Below are positions 7,081 to 15,373 of a stretch of 44,885 nucleotides of DNA, one piece after another. The notes under the pieces were generated by a model, which made no database searches, had not been told where the DNA came from, and saw only the letters and a program-made list of their open reading frames with translations. Within the stretch, counting starts at the first letter, position 1; each line of letters opens with the position of its first letter. The position numbers and the translations under genes were made by a program. The DNA is from a bacterium (GTDB lineage Bacteria > UBP6 > UBA1177): assembly GCA_022703485.1 (NCBI GenBank), contig JAKLDO010000016.1:1-44885 (forward strand). The letters run 5' to 3'.

Positions 7081-8022
7081 ATGAACTGTGACGGAAAACA
7101 TGATCACAGTCACGGTCATGGCCACGATCATGGTCATGGCGATATCAAAGGTGCCAGGCTGATAATAGTTGTAGCGCTGAATTTTATAATAACTGTAGCG
7201 GAGCTCACCGGAGGATTTATTGCCGGAAGTCTTTCGCTCATAACGGATGCTCTGCACAACTTCAGTGACGGACTTTCAATGATCATCAGTTATGCAAGTA
7301 TCAGAATATCGGAAAAAGAGAAGAACAGCAGAAAGACATTCGGATATAAAAGGGCGACGATCCTTGCCGCTTTCATAAATTCAAGCACATTGATAGGCAT
7401 TTCGCTCTTCCTGTTCAAAGAAGCCTATGTTAAATTCATGAATCCTGAACCAGTCAATGCCGTTATAGTTATATGGGTCGCGCTTATAGGTCTTGTTGCA
7501 AATTTCATCGGTGTATATCTGCTCAGATCAAGCTCAAAAGGGGATATGAACATAAAATCGGCATATCTGCATCTGCTCGGAGACACGCTGGCATCGGTAA
7601 GCGTTATTATCGGCGGTCTGTGCATGTATTTCTTTGAGATATACTGGATAGATCCGGCGCTGACAGTTCTGATAAGCCTTTATGTTCTCCGGGAAAGCTA
7701 TAAAATACTCAAAGATGCGGTGAATATACTTATGCAGGGAGTTCCGGAAAACATTGTGGTGGAAGATGTTGTGAACGAGATCGGAAAGATGACCGAAGTG
7801 GAAAATGTACATCATGTACACATCTGGGCAATAGATGAAAAGAACATTATTTTTGAAGCCCATATAAATATAAAAGATATGGCTGTGAGCCAGACTGAGC
7901 CGCTAAAAAATGAAATAAGTTCAATGCTTCATGATAAATTCGGCATAGAGCATGTAACGCTCCAGTTCGAATACAGATGCTGTCCGGGAGAAGATATAAT
8001 TAAGAAGGGTGCGGAGGTGTAA
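7081..8022 (+). CDS. CDF-family cation efflux protein (CzcD/ZitB-like)
   Basis: About 313 residues from the ATG at 7081, 1 nt after the arsR stop and after a GGGGAG site. The N-terminus is a His/Asp/Gly stretch (about residues 5-20) that would bind Zn-like cations. Six membrane helices follow, with the CDF metal-site pairs DALHNFSD (helix II) and HLLGD (helix V). The C-terminal cytoplasmic ferredoxin-like domain contains VHHVHIWAID. CDF proteins exchange divalent cations (Zn, Cd, Co) for protons. Inclusion in an hgcAB-ars operon suggests a broad metal-stress response, with Cd, Zn or Hg(II) as speculative inducers. Confidence 0.92.
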   Translation: MNCDGKHDHSHGHGHDHGHGDIKGARLIIVVALNFIITVAELTGGFIAGSLSLITDALHNFSDGLSMIISYASIRISEKEKNSRKTFGYKRATILAAFINSSTLIGISLFLFKEAYVKFMNPEPVNAVIVIWVALIGLVANFIGVYLLRSSSKGDMNIKSAYLHLLGDTLASVSVIIGGLCMYFFEIYWIDPALTVLISLYVLRESYKILKDAVNILMQGVPENIVVEDVVNEIGKMTEVENVHHVHIWAIDEKNIIFEAHINIKDMAVSQTEPLKNEISSMLHDKFGIEHVTLQFEYRCCPGEDIIKKGAEV

Positions 8023-8024
8023 AA

Positions 8025-9080
8025 ATGGAGAACAAACTTGAAGGGATCGGTTTTTTTGAGAAATATCTCACTGTGTGGGTTATGCTCTGCATGTTCGCAG
8101 GGATCGCGATAGGTGTTTTTCTGCCTGAAGTGCCGCGTTTTCTTTCAAAATTTGAATATGCACATGTTTCCATCCCGATAGCGATCCTCATCTGGCTTAT
8201 GATATATCCGATGATGATGAAGGTCGATTTTGAAAGCATTAAGAATGTAGGAAAAAATCCGAAAGGACTTTTCGTGACTTGGGTTGCAAACTGGCTGATA
8301 AAGCCTTTCACGATGTATGCAATCGCGTGGTTCTTCTTTTTTGTCGTTTTCAAACAGTTCATTCCTGAGGATCTTGCAAAGGACTATCTTGCCGGAGCCA
8401 TACTGCTCGGTGCCGCTCCCTGCACGGCGATGGTGTTTGTATGGAGCCATCTGACAAAAGGCGATCCTGCATATACTGTCGTTCAGGTGGCAACTAACGA
8501 TCTTATAATACTTGTCGCATTCACTCCCATTGTTGCACTGCTTCTGGGCATCAGCGGAATAACAATACCTTGGAACACACTGCTTCTTTCAGTAGTCCTT
8601 TTTGTTGTCATACCGCTTGCTGGAGGCGTGCTGACCAGAAGGGGTGTGATAAAAAGGAAAGGTGAGGAGTATTTCAACACGAAGTTCATCACGAAGTTCA
8701 ATAATATAACCATCGGCGGACTGCTTCTGACACTTGTCATAATATTTTCATTTCAGGGTAAAGTGATACTCAGCAATCCGTTCCACATACTTCTCATCGC
8801 TGTTCCTCTTACTATCCAGACTTTCCTCATCTTTTTTGTAAGCTATCTGCCGTGCAGATCATTGAAACTGCGCCATAGCATTGCGGCTCCGGCCGGAATG
8901 ATAGGGGCATCGAACTTTTTTGAACTCTCTGTCGCAGTCGCAATATCGCTTTTCGGTCCTACTTCGCCGGTCGCGCTTGCAACGATAGTCGGAGTGCTTG
9001 TCGAAGTTCCGGTAATGCTGACACTTGTCGATATAGCCAACAGAACAAAACACTGGTTCCCTGAAGAGAAGAGGGGGTGA
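8025..9080 (+). CDS. acr3: ACR3-family arsenite efflux permease
   Basis: 351 residues with about ten membrane helices. The essential ACR3 Cys lies in LGAAPCTAMVFVW (Cys133, codon 8421-8423). The stretch 'GLFVTWVANWLIKPFTM' and the C-terminal 'ASNFFELSVAVAISLFG' are also typical of the family. ACR3 proteins export As(III) using the proton-motive force. GGAGG precedes the ATG and the gene starts 2 nt after the CDF stop. It is the most secure arsenic-specific gene of the operon, and supports As(III) as an inducer for the ArsR. Confidence 0.94.
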   Translation: MENKLEGIGFFEKYLTVWVMLCMFAGIAIGVFLPEVPRFLSKFEYAHVSIPIAILIWLMIYPMMMKVDFESIKNVGKNPKGLFVTWVANWLIKPFTMYAIAWFFFFVVFKQFIPEDLAKDYLAGAILLGAAPCTAMVFVWSHLTKGDPAYTVVQVATNDLIILVAFTPIVALLLGISGITIPWNTLLLSVVLFVVIPLAGGVLTRRGVIKRKGEEYFNTKFITKFNNITIGGLLLTLVIIFSFQGKVILSNPFHILLIAVPLTIQTFLIFFVSYLPCRSLKLRHSIAAPAGMIGASNFFELSVAVAISLFGPTSPVALATIVGVLVEVPVMLTLVDIANRTKHWFPEEKRG

Positions 9081-9086
9081 ACGGAG

Positions 9087-9494
9087 ATGGATATTGAAAA
9101 ATACGGGATGCTGATAGGCGGCATCAGATATGTCTACGGCAGGGAGGCTCTGGAGCTTCTGAACAATGGAGCGGTCCTTGTCGATCTTAGAGATGAATTT
9201 CTGAAAAACGGCAGATTTTATGCTGTTCCCCGTATCATTTCCATATCGCACAAAACCATCAGATCTGAATTTGAAACCCTTCCTAAAGATAAAATACTTA
9301 TCCTTGCGGATTATGTCGGGCTTATAAGTAAAGACATAGCAGAATTTCTAAGATCGAACGGTTTCGAGCTCATCATGGTCCTTACCGGCGGGATCATTGA
9401 CTGGGAAAGAGATAATATGCCCATAAGCATTGATAAGGATTGTGAGCTTGTCGGCTCATGCACCTGCCAGCTCAAACCGAGAAAACTGAAATAG
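9087..9494 (+). CDS. Rhodanese-like domain protein lacking the catalytic Cys
   Basis: 135 residues. Single rhodanese fold: 'ALELLNNGAVLVDLRDE' at residues 20-36 and 'GFELIMVLTGGIIDWERDNMPI' near the end. At the position of the usual catalytic CxxGxRS loop (about residues 72-79) it reads ADYVGLIS, so the sulfur-carrying Cys is missing and classical sulfurtransferase activity is unlikely. Instead the C-terminal tail has a Cys pair, GSCTCQL. Rhodanese-like proteins occur beside ACR3 genes in other bacteria. The tail could bind a soft metal(loid) or deliver it to ACR3; this is inference. CGGAG ribosome site, 6 nt gap to acr3. Confidence 0.75.
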   Translation: MDIEKYGMLIGGIRYVYGREALELLNNGAVLVDLRDEFLKNGRFYAVPRIISISHKTIRSEFETLPKDKILILADYVGLISKDIAEFLRSNGFELIMVLTGGIIDWERDNMPISIDKDCELVGSCTCQLKPRKLK

Positions 9495-9504
9495 CGGAGT
9501 ATGA

Positions 9505-10236
9505 ATGAAAAGATCGTATGATTTCGGGTGGTCGTGGAGCGCTTTGAACGGGCACTGGCTGGTCGCTTTGCTTCTTATTTCGTTGTCGCTCGGACTTCAG
9601 CTTGAATTTCCTCATCTATGGCCTTTGTGGTTCGTGCTTTCTGTTTCAGGTCTGATATGTTTCATAGGCGGGATAATTCTTAGGACCACTAAACACCTGA
9701 AATTTGCGCTTCTCCCTTTTGTGGATGTTTTCAGATCTGAAAATGACATGGTTCTTGATGCAGGGTGCGGCGGGGGAAGGACCACTTTGTCCATACTGAA
9801 GGTACTTAAAAAGGGAAGGGTGACGGCTTTTGACAGGTTCGATGCATATTATATAGAGGACGGCGGGAAAAAGCAGATAGAGAACAACTTGAAGATAGCA
9901 GGCCTTTCAGACCGTGTTGACATTGTTCAGGGCGACCTTACGGAGATGCCTTTCCCTGATTCTCATTTTGACAGTGCTGTGAGCACACATGTTCTTGACC
10001 ATTTGAAAGATAAAAAGAAAAAGTCGCTTGAAGAGATATACCGTACACTGAAACCCGGAGGCCGACTTCTGATGGTGGTGTGGGTCCCGGGATGGGTCAC
10101 CTTTTCACTCGCAAATGTTTTCTGCCTGTTCCTGTCAAACGAAAAAGAATGGAGAAAAATGAGCAGTGAAACAGGATTCACCCTCCGTGACGAAGGATAT
10201 TTCAACGGAATGTACTTCGCCGTCCTTGAGAAGTGA
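9505..10236 (+). CDS. Membrane-anchored class I SAM methyltransferase
   Basis: 243 residues. Two hydrophobic helices (about residues 18-34 and 40-60) precede a Rossmann-type methyltransferase domain with motif I VLDAGCGGGRTT (about residue 90), an acidic motif II in 'VTAFDRF', 'QGDLTEMPF', and 'LKPGGRLLMV'. The Cys residues needed by ArsM arsenite methyltransferases are absent, so ArsM is unlikely. Start at 9505 follows GGAG at 9496-9499; the ATG at 9501 is in another frame and closes quickly. It is the last gene of the hgcAB-ars operon and ends 12 nt before a convergent gene. Substrate unknown. Confidence 0.82.
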   Translation: MKRSYDFGWSWSALNGHWLVALLLISLSLGLQLEFPHLWPLWFVLSVSGLICFIGGIILRTTKHLKFALLPFVDVFRSENDMVLDAGCGGGRTTLSILKVLKKGRVTAFDRFDAYYIEDGGKKQIENNLKIAGLSDRVDIVQGDLTEMPFPDSHFDSAVSTHVLDHLKDKKKKSLEEIYRTLKPGGRLLMVVWVPGWVTFSLANVFCLFLSNEKEWRKMSSETGFTLRDEGYFNGMYFAVLEK

Positions 10237-10248
10237 TACCTTTAGAAA

Positions 10249-12459
10249 CTATTCTGCAAACATATAGGTCACGCAGTCTTTGACGATGACTTTGTAGTGT
10301 CTTTTTCTGTTCTCAAGGTGATAGACGCCTTCTTTTGTGCAGTTGCGGCAGTCTTCGTGATTGTGTTTTTTGTAGCATCCGAGTGAATAGAAAAGGGGCC
10401 GTTTGAAATTCTCTGATATTTTTAAAAGAGGTATGCCGTGTCCGGTGAGTCCGGGGATGTCATCCCGTTCTATCCAGCTGAATACCGAGATGATCTTTCC
10501 TGCTGATGCCGATTTGATGAACTCAAGTGCAAAGCTGTTTGCGGCATAGATGAAAATGTCACAGAAAAAAAGGACATTCGATGGAGCTTTTTCTATCAGG
10601 GTGAAATGGGATATATTATTAAGTCCTGCGACAAATGTTTTATCAGGATGGGCCTTGACGAGATCGATGAATTCAGAGATGTAGAGATCACTATCTTTGA
10701 TCACAGGTTTCAGCGGAACGAACACAAAATCGCCATGACTGTAAAGCGTTTCAGGATGTTTCAAATGAAAATTCTCAGCAAAAGGAAGCTCTCGGCTTTC
10801 TGCATTTTCGATCACGGTGACAGGATTGATACCGCCTCTGTCAGCGATCATTTCTAAAAGATCTCCGTGCCTGACATCAGCTTCATGAGGCTCAGGTATG
10901 TCGAGCCTGAATTCGCTGATGCTTTTCTCAAAAGCGCTCTTCAATGCTGTGACGATAGATCTTTTTGCCGATTTAAGCTGTGACGGCGGAATGAAAATGC
11001 CGTTGTCTTCAAATCTGCTCATGTTTTTCACAGTTACCGAGTCAATTGCAAAAAGGTTGTCTTCATCAGCAGTTTTAAGATGTTTTTCAAGGATCGCTTT
11101 CAGATCACTCTCTTTCTTAGCCTGTTCGACAGATATGCTCTCTTCAGTTTCGGCCTTTATTCCGTTCTTCAAAGACGCAACAAGTGTCATCGAGCCGTCA
11201 TTTATCAAGGCTTCAACATCCGCTTTGATAAAATACTGCTCCAGAGCGGCATCATTAATGTTTTTCATATCGAGGTTGCGATGGCTTATCTGGAATATCA
11301 CCGTCCCTTTCGCAGGCACTTTTTCAGTCTCAATTTCCGCGGTGTTCCCCGCTTCAAGCCACTTAACTTCACGGCCTGACTGATTTTTTATCGTCTGAAC
11401 ACTGAATTTATACGGTTCAAGGTCTCCCGGTCTTTCAAAGAACATAAGCCCATCCTTGATGGATAAAGTATGGTTCAGTTTCAGCGTAAAGCTCTGTTTA
11501 AGGCTTTTTTCGACCACACCCAGTTCAATACCCTTATGTGAAGCGTAACTGTTGCAGATAAGACCGTTCCCGCTTGAAGAGTTCATGTATGCTTCAGTCT
11601 GATACCTTTCATATATCAGTGAAAGATTCTGTCTGATAAGTGCAACTTCGTCAGCCGGTCTGTTCTCGAGTATCGACCTGTAAAGTTTTGAAGCGTAAAA
11701 AGAATATTCAGGCGGCTTCATCCTCCCTTCGATCTTGAAACTGGTTATTCCTGCCTGTGCATATTTTTTTACATTTTCATACAGTGCGAGATCTCTGCAC
11801 GAAAAAAGGAATCTCGATGCACCGTTCTCTTCGTTGTAGTAATCGCGGCACAGCTGTATGCACTCACCTTTGTTGGCGCTTCTTCCTGCAATGAAGCCGG
11901 ATGCAAGGCACTTTCCTGAAAACGAATAGCACAGCGCTCCGTGGATGAAAACTTCAAATTCCATACCGGGACAGTTCTTCAGTATTGTTTTTATGTCGCT
12001 TATCGTAAGTTCTCTTGAAAGCACTACTCTGCTCACACCGAGCTTCTGAAGGAATCTGGCACCTTCCGAGTTGTGAACTGACATCTGGGTCGAAGCGTGA
12101 ACAGGTATGTCAGGGAAATATTTCCTTATAATGCCGATCATTCCGGTATCCTGAACTATCAGCGCGTCAGGTTCAAAGAATGAAAGCCTGTAAAGATATT
12201 CAGACAATTGCGGAAGTTCATCTTCACGGATCACCGTGTTCACTGCGACGAATATTTTCTTTCCCTTATCCACAGCCGCTTTTTTAAGTCTTCTCAAATG
12301 GTCAAAGGTGAAATTGACGGCGAATTTCCTTGCCGAAAATTCACTCAGACCGAGGTACACCGCATCGGCACCGCCTTCAAAAGCGTAAATGCCTGCCGCA
12401 AGCGACCCCGCCGGGGCCAGTATTTCAGGAATGGTGCGCTTATTCAGATATTTTTCCAT
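10249..12459 (-). CDS. rlhA: U32-family protein, RlhA-like 23S rRNA hydroxylation factor
   Basis: About 736 residues. The N-terminal domain begins IPEILAPAGS..A...GADAVYLG, the U32 signature. The conserved Cys block follows: EVFIHGALCYSFSGKCLAS, then GECIQLCRDYY, then a distant Cys, expected to hold an Fe-S cluster. 'FKIEGRMKPPEY' and a DUF3656-like middle follow. This layout fits RlhA (YdcP), which hydroxylates C2501 of 23S rRNA, better than the shorter TrhP or UbiU/V. The C-terminus has an extra Cys group near 'DCRNCTKEG'. ATG at 12459 has GAGGG 5 nt upstream; an upstream TTG would overlap that site. Divergent from the Fic gene. Not a true protease by family knowledge. Confidence 0.8.
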   Translation of the reverse strand: MEKYLNKRTIPEILAPAGSLAAGIYAFEGGADAVYLGLSEFSARKFAVNFTFDHLRRLKKAAVDKGKKIFVAVNTVIREDELPQLSEYLYRLSFFEPDALIVQDTGMIGIIRKYFPDIPVHASTQMSVHNSEGARFLQKLGVSRVVLSRELTISDIKTILKNCPGMEFEVFIHGALCYSFSGKCLASGFIAGRSANKGECIQLCRDYYNEENGASRFLFSCRDLALYENVKKYAQAGITSFKIEGRMKPPEYSFYASKLYRSILENRPADEVALIRQNLSLIYERYQTEAYMNSSSGNGLICNSYASHKGIELGVVEKSLKQSFTLKLNHTLSIKDGLMFFERPGDLEPYKFSVQTIKNQSGREVKWLEAGNTAEIETEKVPAKGTVIFQISHRNLDMKNINDAALEQYFIKADVEALINDGSMTLVASLKNGIKAETEESISVEQAKKESDLKAILEKHLKTADEDNLFAIDSVTVKNMSRFEDNGIFIPPSQLKSAKRSIVTALKSAFEKSISEFRLDIPEPHEADVRHGDLLEMIADRGGINPVTVIENAESRELPFAENFHLKHPETLYSHGDFVFVPLKPVIKDSDLYISEFIDLVKAHPDKTFVAGLNNISHFTLIEKAPSNVLFFCDIFIYAANSFALEFIKSASAGKIISVFSWIERDDIPGLTGHGIPLLKISENFKRPLFYSLGCYKKHNHEDCRNCTKEGVYHLENRKRHYKVIVKDCVTYMFAE

Positions 12460-12482
12460 AAAAACCCTCAAAAATACAGCTT

Positions 12483-12510
12483 AATATACTGGAATAATGT
12501 ATTTGTGCAA
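12483..12510 (-). promoter_or_regulatory. Putative promoter for the RlhA-like gene
   Basis: On the minus strand TTGCAC (12505-12510) and TATATT (12483-12488) are 16 nt apart, ending 23 nt before the ATG at 12459. The -10 coincides with one copy of a 14-bp direct repeat (12482-12495) whose other copy lies at 12581-12594, in front of the divergent Fic gene. Confidence 0.45.
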
Positions 12511-12533
12511 CTAAACCGTAATAGCACTATTTC

Positions 12534-12562
12534 TTGACAAATGCTGTTGCAAATAGTATATG
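12534..12562 (+). promoter_or_regulatory. Putative promoter of the Fic gene
   Basis: TTGACA (12534-12539) and TATATG (12557-12562) are separated by 17 nt, 47 nt upstream of the Fic start. Related short words TTGACAAAT (12534-12542), TTGCAAAT (12547-12554) and the inverted ATTTGTGCAA (12501-12510) recur here and could be regulator contacts. Confidence 0.4.
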
Positions 12563-12608
12563 TTATTTGAAAAATGATTATAATATGCTGGAATGAGAGG
12601 AGAAAAAT

Positions 12609-13778
12609 ATGATAAAATATGAAAAATGGCCGCATATAAAGTTTCAAAAGTCGTGGCAGATAAGTGAACCCACTTCTTTTATGCTTGGGCAGTGTGAAGC
12701 AATGCTTGATGTAATATGCAGGGAGCCGCTTTCTCCTGAATACAGAAAAGAAAGATACAAAGTGGCAATGATGAAAGGTGCTCAGGCGACAACAGCTATT
12801 GAAGGAAATACTTTATCCGAAGATGAGATCGCAAAAATAAATGACGGCACACATCTTCCAAAAAGCATGGAATATCTCGAGATCGAAGTCAGAAACATCA
12901 TCGAAGCACTTAACAGCATAAGGGACGAAGTGATTTTGAAAAAAGCTGACAGCCTTATAACTCCGGAACTTATTCTTTCTTTTCATAAATTCGTAGGAAA
13001 GGATCTCGGTGATAAATTCGGTGCAGTACCTGGACGGTTCAGAGAGAGCGGACACGAAGTGGTTGTTAGCAGATACAGAGCTCCTGACGGTACTCTTGTG
13101 AAAGAAATGATGACTGATTTCTGCAACTGGCTTCAGTCTGAATTCAATTATAAAAGCGGTGTGCAGAGTTTTACAGATAAGATAATTGAGGCGATTGCGG
13201 TTCATATTTACATCGCCTGGATACACCCTTTCGGAGACGGAAACGGCAGAACCGCAAGACTTGTTGAGTTCTTTCTTCTGCTTCGGGCAGGAGTTCCCGA
13301 TATTGCGTCGCACACGCTTTCAAATTTTTATAACAAAACCCGTTCAGAATATTACAGGCAGATCGAACAGTCGGTTTTTACCGGTGATCTGAGCGGATTT
13401 ATAAATTATGCTGTGGAAGGGTTCAGAGACGAGCTTAAAACCCTTGTCGATGATGTAATTGACAGTCAGATAAAAACATTCTGGCGCATCCATATTTATG
13501 AAACTCTCGACAGCAGAAAATCATCAGGAAAAACAAAAAGCGTTGTCAAGCGCCGCAGAGAACTGATGTTAAACATTCCAATCGGGAAACAGTTCACAAT
13601 TGAGCAGATAATGACGGATATCCCGATGATATTCATGATCTATAGAAACCTGTCGTCTGCAACGATCCGCCGCGATATAGAAGACCTGCTGGCACTTGAA
13701 CTAATCGTGAAAGAAAACGACAGATACAAAGCAAACACAGATGTCCTTACAAAAGCTCTTCCGCTTAAGAAGGGGTGA
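12609..13778 (+). CDS. Class II Fic-domain protein with C-terminal winged helix
   Basis: 389 residues. The Fic core motif HPFGDGNGR (His206) is intact, predicting transfer of AMP (or another nucleotide moiety) from NTP to a hydroxyl side chain. The inhibitory motif [S/T]xxxE[G/N] is at T61-x3-E65-G66, N-terminal to the core, so this is a self-inhibited class II Fic. The C-terminal 90 residues ('FTIEQIMTD..','SATIRRDIEDLLALELIV') read as a winged-helix DNA-binding domain, suggesting that the protein may regulate its own promoter. GAGAGGAG precedes the ATG. No separate antitoxin gene is adjacent, as expected for a class II enzyme. Target unknown. Confidence 0.92.
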   Translation: MIKYEKWPHIKFQKSWQISEPTSFMLGQCEAMLDVICREPLSPEYRKERYKVAMMKGAQATTAIEGNTLSEDEIAKINDGTHLPKSMEYLEIEVRNIIEALNSIRDEVILKKADSLITPELILSFHKFVGKDLGDKFGAVPGRFRESGHEVVVSRYRAPDGTLVKEMMTDFCNWLQSEFNYKSGVQSFTDKIIEAIAVHIYIAWIHPFGDGNGRTARLVEFFLLLRAGVPDIASHTLSNFYNKTRSEYYRQIEQSVFTGDLSGFINYAVEGFRDELKTLVDDVIDSQIKTFWRIHIYETLDSRKSSGKTKSVVKRRRELMLNIPIGKQFTIEQIMTDIPMIFMIYRNLSSATIRRDIEDLLALELIVKENDRYKANTDVLTKALPLKKG

Positions 13779-13785
13779 AAAATGT

Positions 13786-14277
13786 TTATATAACCTTCTG
13801 CATCCAGACGATGTCGAAGAGGTGTCCTTTTTTCTTTCCGGCGTTTCTGAACACTCCGGTGTGTATAAAGCCGTTCTTTGCGTGGAAGTTGATACTGCCC
13901 TGATTAAGTGACGAGATGCTTGCGAGTATGTTCGTGACCCCGGTTTTTGCGCCTTCGGTTTCAAGGTGGTCGAGCACCATTTTCCCGAGCCCTTTTCCTG
14001 TGTGATCTCTGTCAATGAAGTAGGCTATCTCGACTGTGTGTGAGAAGTTGGGCAGCGGATTGAATTTTTTGAGCATTCCGAATCCCACGACCTTGTCTTC
14101 CGGGCTGATTATGCTCACAGCAGGAAGATTTTCCGACATTTTGAGGAACATTTCAAAAGCCTGATAGGGGAGTTTCATTTCAGGATATGCCGCAAAAGAA
14201 TTCTCGACATAATAATTGAAAATGTCGATCACAGCCTCCCTGTCCTGCATGTTCATTGTTCTAATTGTGTATTCCAT
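13786..14277 (-). CDS. GNAT-family N-acetyltransferase
   Basis: 163 residues, a single GNAT domain. The N-terminus 'IRTMNMQDREAVIDIFNYYVENSFA' and the acetyl-CoA pyrophosphate loop HTGKGLGKMV resemble phosphinothricin-type acetyltransferases, with 'NQGSINFHAKNGFIHTGVF' near the C-terminus. The substrate cannot be predicted; a small amine or amino-acid-like compound is usual. AGGAGA precedes the ATG. It follows the alpha/beta-hydrolase gene by 18 nt on the same strand, forming a two-gene unit, and converges with the Fic gene. Confidence 0.88.
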   Translation of the reverse strand: MEYTIRTMNMQDREAVIDIFNYYVENSFAAYPEMKLPYQAFEMFLKMSENLPAVSIISPEDKVVGFGMLKKFNPLPNFSHTVEIAYFIDRDHTGKGLGKMVLDHLETEGAKTGVTNILASISSLNQGSINFHAKNGFIHTGVFRNAGKKKGHLFDIVWMQKVI

Positions 14278-14295
14278 TTATGTCTCCTGATGTGA

Positions 14296-15327
14296 TTAAT
14301 GTGTCAAAGGAAGTATTTTCTGAATTATTATTTTATTGAACAGTTCTTTTTCTTCGGTATTTGGCATGTGTGCTGAGTTTTCAAACCAGATAAGCTCTTT
14401 TGAAGGAGCTTTTATGTGATCGAAATACCGCTGCGCAATTTCTGACGGGACTTCATGATCGTGTCTCCCTTCCATGAAAAACACAGGCACTTTGAATTCC
14501 GGGACACTTTTAAAAAGATCGACTTTCATCAGTTCCGGCCATAGAAGTTTCATCGAACCGAAGATCCCCCGGAAGAAGTTCAGTCTGTCTGATAAATTGT
14601 ATTCACTTGAAAAGATCAGGTTCTTTATCACGACGCCGAATGCGCCGCTGCTGCTTGAATGATACTCGCCGCCGAATTTCCCCAGATATCTTCTTTCGGT
14701 TATCGTTTTTTTCTGCCAGTCACCGGTGTAAGGCGGAATTCCCATTTCTTCAAGGATCCTTACAACCTTTTTGTCATTGTTTTTCTTTGCCTGACCGAGA
14801 GTCCACAGATATGAAGCTTTTTCGCCTTCTTCCATATTTGCTACCTGACCGATCCCGATGTAGCAGTAGAAAAGTTCGGGATATTTTGAAACGGTCATTG
14901 CACCGATAAAACTTCCCCACGAATGCCCTGCAAGAAAGATCTTTTCCTTATTGAATTTTTTCATCAGGAACATGGTAAGCTCACGGGTGTCGCTTATGAA
15001 CTGAGCAATGTTCATTTTTTCAGCATCTTTTATCGCTTCATACGATTTCCCGGCTCCCCGCTGGTCCCAGTTCACAACAATGAAGTGCTTTTCAAGTTCT
15101 TCTGTATTGCGTCTGTTCAAAGTGAGCTGTGAGGTCCCCGGACCGCCGTGCAGAAAAAGAATGAGAGGATTATCAGTATTCTGCGACCTTTCAAGGATCC
15201 ATTGACCGCATCCGCCGATAAGCACTTTTTCCAGCACTGCAATACTTTTTTCTGAACCGTTCTTAATTTCAGGAGTCGAGCATGAAAACATAGGATATCC
15301 CTTTAAAGATCCGGTTGAAATATACAT
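14296..15327 (-). CDS. Alpha/beta hydrolase, S33 prolyl-aminopeptidase-like
   Basis: 343 residues. The oxyanion motif LFLHGGPG, the nucleophile elbow GHSWGS (Ser136), the acid in 'GRHDHEVP' and the His in 'NSAHMPNTEE' form a complete catalytic triad. The HGGPG plus GHSWG combination is typical of the prolyl iminopeptidase branch. The first 40 residues are an extra, unrecognised segment with a few Cys and no signal peptide. The start at 15327 has only a weak AAGG site; a later ATG (codon 13) is possible. Cotranscribed with a GNAT acetyltransferase. Confidence 0.85.
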   Translation of the reverse strand: MYISTGSLKGYPMFSCSTPEIKNGSEKSIAVLEKVLIGGCGQWILERSQNTDNPLILFLHGGPGTSQLTLNRRNTEELEKHFIVVNWDQRGAGKSYEAIKDAEKMNIAQFISDTRELTMFLMKKFNKEKIFLAGHSWGSFIGAMTVSKYPELFYCYIGIGQVANMEEGEKASYLWTLGQAKKNNDKKVVRILEEMGIPPYTGDWQKKTITERRYLGKFGGEYHSSSSGAFGVVIKNLIFSSEYNLSDRLNFFRGIFGSMKLLWPELMKVDLFKSVPEFKVPVFFMEGRHDHEVPSEIAQRYFDHIKAPSKELIWFENSAHMPNTEEKELFNKIIIQKILPLTH

Positions 15328-15373
15328 TAACCTTAAGACTGTTGCAATTTTGTGAGCGGGGCTTTTTTAATGT

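Larger units (their letters stand above)
12482..12594. repeat. Paired 14-bp direct repeats in divergent rlhA-fic intergene
   Basis: TAATATACTGGAAT (12482-12495) and TAATATGCTGGAAT (12581-12594) differ at one base and start 99 nt apart. They bracket the divergent promoter region: one overlaps the -10 of the leftward gene, the other lies just upstream of the Fic ribosome site. Possible shared operators. Confidence 0.5.

Noticed and set aside
9505..10236. Methyltransferase as ArsM arsenite methyltransferase
   Set aside because: The conserved As(III)-binding cysteines of ArsM are absent and the protein has two N-terminal membrane helices.
11080..11383. Plus-strand open frames inside the RlhA-like gene
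   Set aside because: Mirror frames of a conserved coding region; composition is Phe/Ser-rich as expected for antisense translation.
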